Part shown: one piece after another, positions 1-5,475 of the stretch
How positions within the stretch are numbered: the first letter of the stretch is position 1
Layout of the letters: every line of letters starts with the position of its first letter
From: Oscillospiraceae bacterium
Lineage (GTDB): Bacteria; Bacillota; Clostridia; Oscillospirales; Oscillospiraceae
Direction: 5' to 3'
DNA length: 6,218 nt
NCBI GenBank assembly: GCA_017620315.1
Contig: JAFZQQ010000469.1
Location: 1 to 6,218, forward strand
Translations under genes and position numbers: made by a program
The notes under the pieces: generated by a model
Told to the model about the DNA's origin: nothing
Databases searched by the model: none
What the model saw: only the letters and a program-made list of their open reading frames with translations

Positions 1-20
1 ACAACTTTCTCAATAGTCAA
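1..20 (-). CDS. 5' end of an unidentified leftward gene (partial)
   Basis: Read on the minus strand, a TTG codon at 20-18 opens a frame giving M-T-I-E-K-V before the window edge. An AGGAGG ribosome binding site lies at 33-28, seven bases upstream, and a good promoter lies further upstream at 53-80. These signals have the right order and spacing for a gene start, which is the whole basis of the call. Six residues cannot identify a product. The gene would run away from the RecD2 remnant and could belong to an element whose edge is near 137, but that is inference. Confidence 0.35.
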
Positions 21-52
21 AATTATCCCTCCTTCTGACAAAATCGCTTTAC

Positions 53-80
53 ATTATAGCGCAATCGTTAGGAAATTCAA
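53..80 (-). promoter_or_regulatory. Sigma-A type promoter for the leftward gene at the window edge
   Basis: On the minus strand there is a consensus -10 TATAAT (58-53) and a -35 TTGAAT (80-75) separated by 16 bp. The AGGAGG site at 33-28 follows 19 bp after the -10, so the inferred 5' leader is short. No operator or riboswitch is visible. Confidence 0.5.
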
Positions 81-130
81 GGGATTTGACGAAGTTAGCG
101 AGGTTTAGCTTAATTCCAAGGTTTACCTAT

Positions 131-143
131 CGGTATAGTACCG
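131..143. repeat. 13-bp palindrome at the composition junction
   Basis: CGGTA-TAG-TACCG is a perfect 5-bp inverted repeat around a 3-bp centre. The centre is the stop codon that closes the RecD2 frame at 136-138, and it lies at the step from AT-rich to GC-rich DNA. It could be an element end, a recombination site or chance, since a short palindrome alone is weak evidence. Confidence 0.35.
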
Positions 144-333
144 CGGCGTCATATTCGTTTCCGCGCCCTGCGCGAAGGCGCTCGAGGTGCGCAGCGTGCT
201 CTACACCGCGCTCACCCGCGCGCGCGAGCTGCTGATCGTCGTCGGCGACGACACAACGCTTGCCAATATGGCGCTTAACGACAAGCGCCAGAGGCGCTAC
301 AGCGGGCTTCGCTGGCGGCTCTGCACCGAATAA
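139..333 (+). pseudogene. recD2: 3' remnant of a RecD2-type ATP-dependent DNA helicase
   Basis: This frame has no start codon of its own. It begins straight after an in-frame TAG (136-138) and encodes 64 residues up to TAA at 331-333. The translation contains VLYTALTRARELLIVVGD, the C-terminal SF1 helicase motif VI region of the RecD2/UvrD-like fold, where the arginine of TRA contacts ATP. It ends with the R-R-Y-S-G-L-R-W-R-L tail usual at the end of clostridial RecD2 proteins. Intact RecD2 is roughly 700-800 residues, so over 90 percent is missing: the N-terminal helix-hairpin-helix region, the Walker A motif and motifs II to V. Homology seems to start abruptly at Y-R-G-V-I, where intact proteins carry a G-S-E-Y-x-x-V-I type segment. 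An RNA from this remnant could not give an active helicase. Truncation by insertion, deletion or misassembly are all possible. RecD2 is favoured over UvrD, PcrA or AddA because of the short distance from motif VI to the C terminus. Confidence 0.7.
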
Positions 334-334
334 T

Positions 335-374
335 CAAAAATGCGCCCTCCCCGGAGCTGTTCCGGAGAGGGCGC
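335..374 (-). terminator. Rho-independent terminator of the PAP2 gene
   Basis: GCGCCCTC (342-349) pairs with GAGGGCGC (367-374), and an inner CCGGA/TCCGG stem (351-355 with 361-365) lies beyond one mismatch, with a 5-base loop. On the minus strand the hairpin is followed by a T-run (complement of 336-341). It starts 12 bases after the PAP2 stop codon. On the plus strand there is no comparable T-run, so it would terminate the RecD2 remnant only weakly. Confidence 0.85.
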
Positions 375-386
375 AATGCCGTATCG

Positions 387-1328
387 TTATTTGACGGGTT
401 CTGTCTTGTCCTTCTTCGCGCCAAGCTTTGCGAAGTACGGGAAGGTCATCGGCCAGACGCAGCCGGCGAAGAGCACCATAACGCAGTAGCGGACGGCGTT
501 CGTCCAATGGGCGTCCCCGGCGAGTGCCGTGAGCAGGGGCTTGAGGCCCATGCGCAGGCCCATCACCAGCGCAAGCCCCAGCACGACCTTGCACACCTGC
601 CCCAAAAACGGCGCCTTGACGTCGAAATGCAGCTTTCTGTCGTCATAGATATACGAAACGATCATGCCCAGCACCGCGCCGAGAAGCGACCACGAGTTCT
701 TGCTGCCGTGGGTAAGATTTTCGACGTCCACGTCCGCGGGAAAGCTTGCCGTGTTCACCCAGATCGCGAAGCAGAGCGTGAACAGGAACAGGCCGAGATA
801 CACCGGAAGCGTGCATTTTTTCATGCGCGCATCGTCGCGAAAGCAGGGGAAGAACGCAAGCACCAGCGCCACCGCGCAGGCAAACGCCACGCCGACGTCC
901 AGCGGCGTATGCACGCCCAGATACATCCGGGAAAACGGCACCAGTAAAATCAGCACGCAGCAGACGACGCGCAGCCATACCTGTTTGTTTGAAAGCGCCA
1001 GCGAGCCGAAGGAGCCGACGACGCCCTGCGTGTGCCCCGAGGGGAAGGAGTAGCCTCCCGCTCCCTCGCGCGCCGCCTCTACGATGGTGAAGTTCGGGTC
1101 GAGCACCCACGGGCGCGGGATGCGGAAGATAAGCTTCAGCCACTGGCTGAGCACCGTCCCGCCCAAGCCGACTGCGTAAACGTACAGGCCCTGGCGCTTG
1201 CTGACGCACCAGAACAGCGTGACGGCGAGCGCCATGAACACCGTCTCGTCGCCGAAAAAGGTGATCGACGACATGAACGCGGAGACGCCCGGCGAGCGGA
1301 TCCCCTCCAAAAGCCGCAAAAATTCCAT
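387..1328 (-). CDS. PAP2-family membrane phosphatase
   Basis: A 313-residue integral membrane protein of the type 2 phosphatidic acid phosphatase superfamily. Members hydrolyse phosphomonoesters or pyrophosphates of lipids such as phosphatidate or undecaprenyl pyrophosphate at the outer membrane face. The full catalytic signature is visible: K65 with R72-P73 (KLIFRIPRP), PSGH at 96-99, and S133-R134 through H140 to D144 (SRMYLGVHTPLD). H99 and H140 are the expected catalytic histidines. Hydrophobic segments flank these motifs (about 28-42, 48-64, 100-112, 118-131), and roughly five more follow D144, so about half of the protein is a C-terminal membrane extension beyond the core. The start chosen is ATG at 1328, preceded by GGAGG eight bases upstream. 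A TTG five codons earlier overlaps that ribosome binding site and is unlikely. The gene is a single unit with its own promoter and terminator. Substrate is unknown; cell-wall lipid carrier recycling or phospholipid metabolism are both reasonable. Confidence 0.9.
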   Translation of the reverse strand: MEFLRLLEGIRSPGVSAFMSSITFFGDETVFMALAVTLFWCVSKRQGLYVYAVGLGGTVLSQWLKLIFRIPRPWVLDPNFTIVEAAREGAGGYSFPSGHTQGVVGSFGSLALSNKQVWLRVVCCVLILLVPFSRMYLGVHTPLDVGVAFACAVALVLAFFPCFRDDARMKKCTLPVYLGLFLFTLCFAIWVNTASFPADVDVENLTHGSKNSWSLLGAVLGMIVSYIYDDRKLHFDVKAPFLGQVCKVVLGLALVMGLRMGLKPLLTALAGDAHWTNAVRYCVMVLFAGCVWPMTFPYFAKLGAKKDKTEPVK

Positions 1329-1362
1329 GCTGAATCCCTCCAAAGCTCAAATTATACGATGT

Positions 1363-1391
1363 ATTTTAGCACAATTGACAGAAAACGGCAA
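1363..1391 (-). promoter_or_regulatory. Promoter of the PAP2 gene, extended -10 type
   Basis: On the minus strand a -10 TAAAAT (1368-1363) is preceded directly by TGC, giving an extended -10, and a -35 like TTGCCG (1391-1386) lies 17 bp upstream. A second TATAAT on the same strand (1356-1351) has no good -35 at proper spacing. The promoter overlaps the divergent one at 1375-1403. Confidence 0.5.
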
Positions 1392-1403
1392 GATGGATAT
1401 ACT
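1375..1403 (+). promoter_or_regulatory. Near-consensus sigma-A promoter of the HAD-like gene
   Basis: A perfect -35 TTGACA (1375-1380) and a -10 TATACT (1398-1403) are separated by exactly 17 bp. The start codon follows at 1434, so the leader is only about 25 bases. This is the best promoter in the window and suggests strong basal transcription unless a repressor binds the shared divergent region. Confidence 0.75.
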
Positions 1404-1433
1404 GAATAAAAAAGTGGAAAGGGGTCTGACGCC

Positions 1434-1862
1434 ATGCGCCTGCAAAGCGCAGTATTCTGCACAGAGACCGCCCTTTTGGGAAAAGCCGACGCCGGGAAGG
1501 TGCTCTCCATACTGAAAATGGAGGGCGTGTGGCTGTATGCCGTCACCGCGCTCAGCCGCGCCGAGGCGGAGGCCGCGCTGCGCTCGGAGGGGCTTGCGGA
1601 CGACCTTCGCGGCATACTCACTGAGTCTGAGGCGCTTTGCGCGCTGAGCGACGGGAAAATGTATGAAAAGGCGATGCGCCGCCTGCGCTCGCAGCCGCGC
1701 GACACCGTTGTCTTTGCCGGACGCCTTGCCGAGCTGCGCGCCGCGAAGGAAGCGGGAATGCGCGCGGTCGCCGTCCGCGGCGCCGCGGAGCCGGAGGAAT
1801 GGGAGGCAATGCGCGCCGAGGCAACCGAGGCGATAGATTGCTACGCAGATTTTTTGGCTTGA
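1434..1862 (+). CDS. Small HAD-like protein with degenerate active site
   Basis: A soluble 142-residue protein with no signal peptide or membrane segment. The fold is recognisable from HAD-superfamily landmarks in order: a first strand at 6-9, VTALSR at 37-42 (motif II, T38), D-G-K at 73-75 (motif III lysine K75), and VVFAGRLAELRAAKEAGM at 92-109, which matches the motif IV region VVFEDS..G..AAK.AGM of the phosphoglycolate phosphatase/beta-phosphoglucomutase group. The key acids are missing. The DxDGT motif reads C9-T-E11-T-A, so the nucleophile is Cys and the second Asp is Glu. The motif IV acidic pair reads A95-G96. At 142 residues it is shorter than the usual 200-230 and has no room for a normal cap domain. 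Hydrolase activity is therefore unlikely; a binding, regulatory or decaying role is more plausible. Start ATG at 1434 has AAAGGGG nine bases upstream. Without its own obvious terminator it may read through into the CofE-like gene 79 bases downstream. The HAD assignment is by eye and fairly firm in the C-terminal half. Confidence 0.75.
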   Translation: MRLQSAVFCTETALLGKADAGKVLSILKMEGVWLYAVTALSRAEAEAALRSEGLADDLRGILTESEALCALSDGKMYEKAMRRLRSQPRDTVVFAGRLAELRAAKEAGMRAVAVRGAAEPEEWEAMRAEATEAIDCYADFLA

Positions 1863-1872
1863 TTTGGCGTAT

Positions 1873-1907
1873 TTGCCAGTGGCATTTTGAAAAAAATGTG
1901 ATAAAAT
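1873..1907 (+). promoter_or_regulatory. Candidate promoter of the CofE-like gene
   Basis: The 79-base gap after the HAD-like gene is AT-rich and holds an extended -10, TGA-TAAAAT (1899-1907). A TTGCCA at 1873-1878 resembles a -35 but lies 23 bp from that -10, which is too far, so activity would depend on the extended -10. Readthrough from the upstream gene is an alternative. Confidence 0.4.
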
Positions 1908-1941
1908 ACGTTTTGATATTTTTACACAAGAGGAATGAGCC

Positions 1942-2652
1942 ATGGATTTTATTGCCAACGAGGAAAAGAAGGTCGAGATCGAGACAAAGACCGGCGTGTA
2001 TCTGCGCCATGCGATACAAACGCATTTTGTCGGCGTGGGCGAGAGCTATATCGACCTTATGGAAAAGTACGTCAAGCCCATCTATCAGGAGGGCGACATC
2101 GTCTCCGCCAGCGAGAAGGTCATCGCGCTTTGCCAGAAGCGCATCGTCACCGAGGAGGAGTGCAAACCCGGCTTCTGGGCAAAGCTTCTCTCCCGCTTTG
2201 TGCACCAGACCAGCGCCGGCCCCGGAATGGGCCTTCCGGTCAAGATGCAGTTCGCGATAAACGTCTGCGGCACCGGCAAGGTCATCTGGGCGGCGATCTG
2301 CGCGGGCTTCGGCAAGCTCGTCGGCAAGAAGGGCGTCTTTTATGACATGCTCGGCGACGAGGTCTACGGGCTGGACGGCTTTTACGGCCGCGATATCCCC
2401 GAGTATGAGCACATGGGCGTGCGTATCCCGGAAAATCCCGACGGTGTGTGCGACGAGATTTACGAAAAGTGCGGCATAATGATGATGATCGTCGACGCCA
2501 ACGACCTGACCGTCGATATGCTCGGCAAGTGCTCCAAACTGAAGGAAAACTGGACCGACGAGCAGCTGCTCGACCTGATCCGCGACAATCCCGCCGGTCA
2601 GGACCGCCAGCTCACCCCGTTCATTCTGATCCGGAAAAAGGAAAACACATAA
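1942..2652 (+). CDS. CofE-like (F420-0:gamma-glutamyl ligase family) protein
   Basis: A 236-residue soluble protein resembling the F420_ligase (CofE) domain family, which in archaea and actinobacteria adds glutamate to coenzyme F420-0 using GTP. Visible family features are GDIVSASEKVIALCQKR (about 51-67, the G-D-x-x-x-x-x-E-K signature), a G-P-G-M-G-L-P turn near 93-99, I-V-D-A-N-D-L near 188-194, and a P-F-I-L-I-R-K end close to the C terminus. It matches stand-alone homologues common in Firmicutes in length and order of motifs. I do not see the S-G-x-D-x-S-N type segment of genuine CofE. No other F420 biosynthesis gene lies in the window and most Clostridia do not make F420, so the true substrate may differ: a different peptide-like ligation or another cofactor. 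Start ATG at 1942 follows AAGAGGA by seven bases. Upstream is the HAD-like gene and downstream a strong terminator, so it ends its transcript. Family is confident; function is not. Confidence 0.8.
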   Translation: MDFIANEEKKVEIETKTGVYLRHAIQTHFVGVGESYIDLMEKYVKPIYQEGDIVSASEKVIALCQKRIVTEEECKPGFWAKLLSRFVHQTSAGPGMGLPVKMQFAINVCGTGKVIWAAICAGFGKLVGKKGVFYDMLGDEVYGLDGFYGRDIPEYEHMGVRIPENPDGVCDEIYEKCGIMMMIVDANDLTVDMLGKCSKLKENWTDEQLLDLIRDNPAGQDRQLTPFILIRKKENT

Positions 2653-2662
2653 CCGACAGCTT

Positions 2663-2704
2663 GCTCGCCGCGTTGGGCCGCACCCGACGCGACGAGCTTT
2701 CTTG
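2663..2704 (+). terminator. Strong rho-independent terminator after the CofE-like gene
   Basis: A 15-position stem (2663-2677 with 2683-2697) has one C/A mismatch and one G/T wobble around a 5-base loop, and is followed by TTTCTT. It starts 10 bases after the stop codon at 2652 and separates this gene from the LRR gene. Confidence 0.9.
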
Positions 2705-2755
2705 TGCCCGGAAATCAGCTTTTTCCCACTTTTTCTGTTGATTTTGCTTTTATCC

Positions 2756-2784
2756 TTGCAAATTTCTTTGCGGCATGATAGCAT
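2756..2784 (+). promoter_or_regulatory. Candidate promoter of the LRR protein gene
   Basis: TTGCAA (2756-2761) and TAGCAT (2779-2784) are 17 bp apart, and TGA directly precedes the -10, giving an extended -10. A TTGACA at 2795-2800 has only a poor -10 (AAATGA) at 17 bp. The leader of about 48 bases shows no clear riboswitch. AAAGGAG at 2823-2829 sets the start at 2840. Confidence 0.45.
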
Positions 2785-2839
2785 TGTAATACTGTTGACA
2801 AGGCCGCTTCGCCTTGCAAATGAAAGGAGCGCTGACCCT

Positions 2840-5236
2840 ATGCGACACTTCAAGCTTCTCTCGCGTTTCGCTGTCCTCGCCCTTATCCTTGCGCTGTGTA
2901 TGTCCGTCGCGGCCCTTGCCGACGGCGACGAGCCGGAGCCCGAGCCCGATTACTCCACTCTGGCGCTCGGAGAGGACAACTATTACCGCAACAGCCAGGG
3001 CGTTATTTTTTCACTGTCGCGAGTCACAAACACGGCTTCTGTCGGAACCGGTTCAACCACCGCGAACAACGCCGGATATGAGGGCGCCAACGACGGGAAT
3101 CTCATTATTCCTGACATCGTTACTTACGAAGGTCAGACCTACGATGTGACCGAGATCCAGAGATATGCGTTCACCAACAACACATGGATCAAGACCGTCA
3201 CTCTCGGCAAAAACATCAGTCACATTGACCCCGCCTCCGAAAATTCAACCACCGGCTTGGCCTATACACCTTTTAGCTGCTGCCCGTCCTTTACCGAATT
3301 CAAGGTCGACTCCGGCAACAGCAAATACCGCGCTGTGGACGGAGTCCTTTTTGATGCTTCCTCAAAGCATCTTTATTGCGTGCCCGGCGGCAAAACGCTT
3401 GCGAAATACATAATTCCCGCCGGAACCACTATTATCGAGTCCGGCGCTTTCTGCGGCTGCTGGGGCATCGGCAATGTTGTCATCAACGGCAGTGAAAACT
3501 CATACATGGTCATAAAGAACTATTCGTTCTGTGGCGCGTACAGCGATGTGAACGAAAAAATAAAGGGTATCAAAACGCTGACCATCACCGGTGATGTTGA
3601 GGAAATATCTGATTACGCTTTCAGATATTGCGCCGCACTCGAGACCGTAACTGTCAACACTTCCGTGGATTCAAGCATTGGAAGCTATGTCTTCGCCGAT
3701 TGCCCCGCGCTTGTCAGCGTTGATATCAACGGCGGCGTAAAGACGATCGGCCGGGCGGCGTTCAGTAACTGCGAATCCCTAAAAACCCTATATATTTACA
3801 GCGGCGTCGAGTCGATGGGTTATTATCCTTTGGTGGGCTGCGTCTCTCTGCAAAAGCTCACGCTTCCGTTCCTTGGCACTACACCCGAAAAGGGCTGTTT
3901 CTTCGGAAATCTGTTTTTTGATAGAGATTATTTGTATTACCCCGAGGATAAAACAAGCAACGAAACAGTCGATACCATTTTAAATAATCCCCAAATGCCC
4001 AATTCTCCCACTGTTCCAAAAACCCTCACGGATGTCGGTATAGCGGGCGGAAAGCTCTATCAGAACGCTTTCAGAGCATGCGTCCACATCGAAAGCATCA
4101 CCCTCGGGCGTTCGATCACGGCGATTCCGAGCCGAGTTTTCCTCGGGTGTACCTCCCTCAGCAAGATCGATCTCGGGATCTCGGAAAACTTCGGCAAGGT
4201 GAATCATGCCGATGAAGGGATCGTAAAGATACTGCCGCATATCGAGTCGATCGGCGTCTTCGCCTTTTATGAATGCAAGCAAATTGCAGCCTTTGACGTC
4301 GCTTCGGATAATACCGCCTATGCCAACGACTATTTCGGCGTTCTCTACAACAAGGGTTTTACAAAGCTGATCTGCTATCCCCCCGCCAACGAGTGCAAAT
4401 ACTATTGCGTCAAGGGCAGCACGGCCGAAATCGCTCAGTCTGCTTTTTCCCAATACTGCAGCAATCTTCTTGCCGTCAACATTCCCAACAGCAGCACAAA
4501 TCTGTACTATTACAGCGAAACGAACGGATTAAATTCCTTCAACAGTAAACTCCAAAAAACGTGGATATGCGTCCACAGGTCATCAGCAGCCGAAAAGGCC
4601 CTCGGGGCAGGTAATATCAGGGCCTGGACTATAGAGAGAGAAGCTCCGACGCGGATCTACATCCTGCGTCTACCCGACACTCTCGGTTTCACCACCGGAA
4701 CAACTCCGGAGTTTTCCAATCTTCAGATCATTGTGGAATACCCAGGCGAGGCAAGCCTTCTTCTCGACCCACTGGACTACGATGTAACCTTCTCTGAGGA
4801 TACGACAAAACCGGGCGCCTGTACCGCGAACATCGTCTATAAGCAAGACAGCGACTTTGCGGTGCAGTTCGATGTATTCTTCTTCGCGAAGCAGACGGGA
4901 TACGTCATCAGGGAGTTTACCATGAGAAGCGATCTTGCCGGCGCTCTTGCAGGACTCAAGAACCCCTGTTTTATCACCGCTTTTTATGACAGCAACGGAA
5001 AATTGACTAATGTGTGTACCGGAGCCGTGATCGACAACACCGAGTCATGCAATTCGCTGCGCTACTCGGTCTATATGCCCAAGGCGCTCTCGAAGCTGGT
5101 CGACGCCGACGGCGTGATCGACAGCAGCGATACGATCAAGAGCTTCATCCTCGACGGCATGATACCCAGGTGCGAGCCCGGAACCACGCTGTTCCCGCCT
5201 CTTGAGAATCTGCTTGCCGAAAACCTGCCGCAATAA
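2840..5236 (+). CDS. Secreted BspA-like leucine-rich-repeat (LRR_5) protein
   Basis: A 798-residue exported protein. Residues 1-27 form a Sec signal peptide: basic start, hydrophobic core, cleavage likely after A-L-A at 25-27. A short D/E/P-rich linker follows. LRR_5/BspA-type repeats run from about 87 to 600, with repeated blocks such as I-x-x-x-A-F-x-x-C and V-D-x-G-N-S-K-Y-x-x-V-D-G-V-L-F. Around 345-405 the array is broken by an island (L-P-F-L-G ... F-F-G-N-L-F-F ... V-P-K-T-L) typical of clostridial BspA-like proteins, and the array ends with an S-S-A-A-E-K capping segment. Residues about 603-680 resemble a bacterial Ig-like (Big_3) domain. About 682-798 is an A-F-Y-D-S-N-G-K containing tail of a kind seen in clostridial exported proteins. 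No LPXTG, SLH, dockerin or choline-binding repeat is visible, so it is probably secreted or held non-covalently. Relatives bind host proteins, glycans or other cells; ligand unknown. The chosen ATG, with AAAGGAG ten bases upstream, gives a clean signal peptide, whereas the upstream in-frame ATG at 2702 lies inside the preceding terminator. Confidence 0.88.
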   Translation: MRHFKLLSRFAVLALILALCMSVAALADGDEPEPEPDYSTLALGEDNYYRNSQGVIFSLSRVTNTASVGTGSTTANNAGYEGANDGNLIIPDIVTYEGQTYDVTEIQRYAFTNNTWIKTVTLGKNISHIDPASENSTTGLAYTPFSCCPSFTEFKVDSGNSKYRAVDGVLFDASSKHLYCVPGGKTLAKYIIPAGTTIIESGAFCGCWGIGNVVINGSENSYMVIKNYSFCGAYSDVNEKIKGIKTLTITGDVEEISDYAFRYCAALETVTVNTSVDSSIGSYVFADCPALVSVDINGGVKTIGRAAFSNCESLKTLYIYSGVESMGYYPLVGCVSLQKLTLPFLGTTPEKGCFFGNLFFDRDYLYYPEDKTSNETVDTILNNPQMPNSPTVPKTLTDVGIAGGKLYQNAFRACVHIESITLGRSITAIPSRVFLGCTSLSKIDLGISENFGKVNHADEGIVKILPHIESIGVFAFYECKQIAAFDVASDNTAYANDYFGVLYNKGFTKLICYPPANECKYYCVKGSTAEIAQSAFSQYCSNLLAVNIPNSSTNLYYYSETNGLNSFNSKLQKTWICVHRSSAAEKALGAGNIRAWTIEREAPTRIYILRLPDTLGFTTGTTPEFSNLQIIVEYPGEASLLLDPLDYDVTFSEDTTKPGACTANIVYKQDSDFAVQFDVFFFAKQTGYVIREFTMRSDLAGALAGLKNPCFITAFYDSNGKLTNVCTGAVIDNTESCNSLRYSVYMPKALSKLVDADGVIDSSDTIKSFILDGMIPRCEPGTTLFPPLENLLAENLPQ

Positions 5237-5248
5237 TCAATAGTTTAA

Positions 5249-5286
5249 GGAGCTGTGGAGAATGAACCCTCCACAGCTCCCTTTTA
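5249..5286 (+). terminator. Rho-independent terminator of the LRR gene
   Basis: A perfect 12-bp stem, GGAGCTGTGGAG (5249-5260) with CTCCACAGCTCC (5269-5280), has an 8-base loop and is followed by CTTTTA. It begins 12 bases after the stop codon at 5236. Confidence 0.92.
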
Positions 5287-5419
5287 TATATGCCGGAGAC
5301 CCGCTTTTTTCGTGGGAAACTGGCTGAGTCAGCCGCGCGAAACCGTCCGCACAGCGCCCTTGCTTATCGCTTACGGATATATAGACGGAGCGCATTTTGA
5401 AAAGGTTCCCATATTTTTG
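5287..5419. other. Non-coding gap between convergent genes
   Basis: No convincing gene. The stretch contains a small hairpin around a T6 run (CCCGC/GTGGG near 5300-5315) and a 13-bp palindrome, GGCTGA-G-TCAGCC (5322-5334). A 72-codon minus-strand frame crosses it but also runs through both flanking terminators and lacks a clear ribosome binding site, so I do not call it. The mixed composition differs from the GC-rich rnfB and could mark a dispersed intergenic repeat, which cannot be tested from one copy. Confidence 0.4.
5322..5334. repeat. 13-bp perfect palindrome in the convergent gap
   Basis: GGCTGA and TCAGCC flank a single central G. It is not followed by a T-run and is not needed as a terminator, because both neighbours have their own. 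It may be a protein-binding site, part of an intergenic repeat, or chance. Confidence 0.4.
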
Positions 5420-5466
5420 AAAAAAAATGCGCCTCGCCCGGTTCGTTCCGGACAAGGCGCATTTTT
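5420..5466 (-). terminator. Bidirectional terminator after rnfB
   Basis: A 12-bp stem, AAAAATGCGCCT (5423-5434) with AGGCGCATTTTT (5455-5466), has an inner CCGG/CCGG pair. On the minus strand the hairpin ends in eight Ts starting 10 bases after the rnfB stop, and on the plus strand in five Ts. It closes the rnf transcript and can back up the LRR terminator. Its sequence resembles the terminator at 335-374. Confidence 0.9.
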
Positions 5467-5475
5467 ACAGTATGA

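Noticed and set aside
86..114. Rightward promoter TTGACG / CTTAAT ahead of the RecD2 remnant
   Set aside because: The spacing of 17 is right but the -10 is poor, no start codon or ribosome binding site follows, and the region more clearly holds a leftward promoter.
643..1350. A 235-codon minus-strand frame overlapping the PAP2 gene, and plus-strand frames opposite it
   Set aside because: The PAP2 frame has all catalytic motifs, a ribosome binding site and a terminator; the others are Arg/His/Ala-rich shadows.
2702..2839. Upstream start adding 46 residues to the LRR protein
   Set aside because: The ATG at 2702 is within the preceding terminator, the added segment precedes the candidate promoter, and it would bury the signal peptide. 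ATG at 2840 has a proper ribosome binding site.
1618..2853. A 411-codon minus-strand open frame
   Set aside because: It lies antisense to the HAD-like and CofE-like genes and through the terminator at 2663-2704, with no ribosome binding site and a composition typical of antisense frames in GC-rich coding DNA.
2840..2900. Lipoprotein signal in the LRR protein (L-A-L-C at 17-20)
   Set aside because: The residue before the Cys is Leu rather than Gly, Ala or Ser, and a good signal peptidase I site follows at 25-27.
3980..4453. A 157-codon frame antisense to the LRR gene
   Set aside because: It has no family resemblance, and the sense strand carries clear LRR_5 repeats throughout.
5237..5455. 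A 72-codon minus-strand frame in the convergent gap
   Set aside because: It passes through both flanking terminator hairpins and has no good ribosome binding site. Kept only as part of the possible repeat finding.
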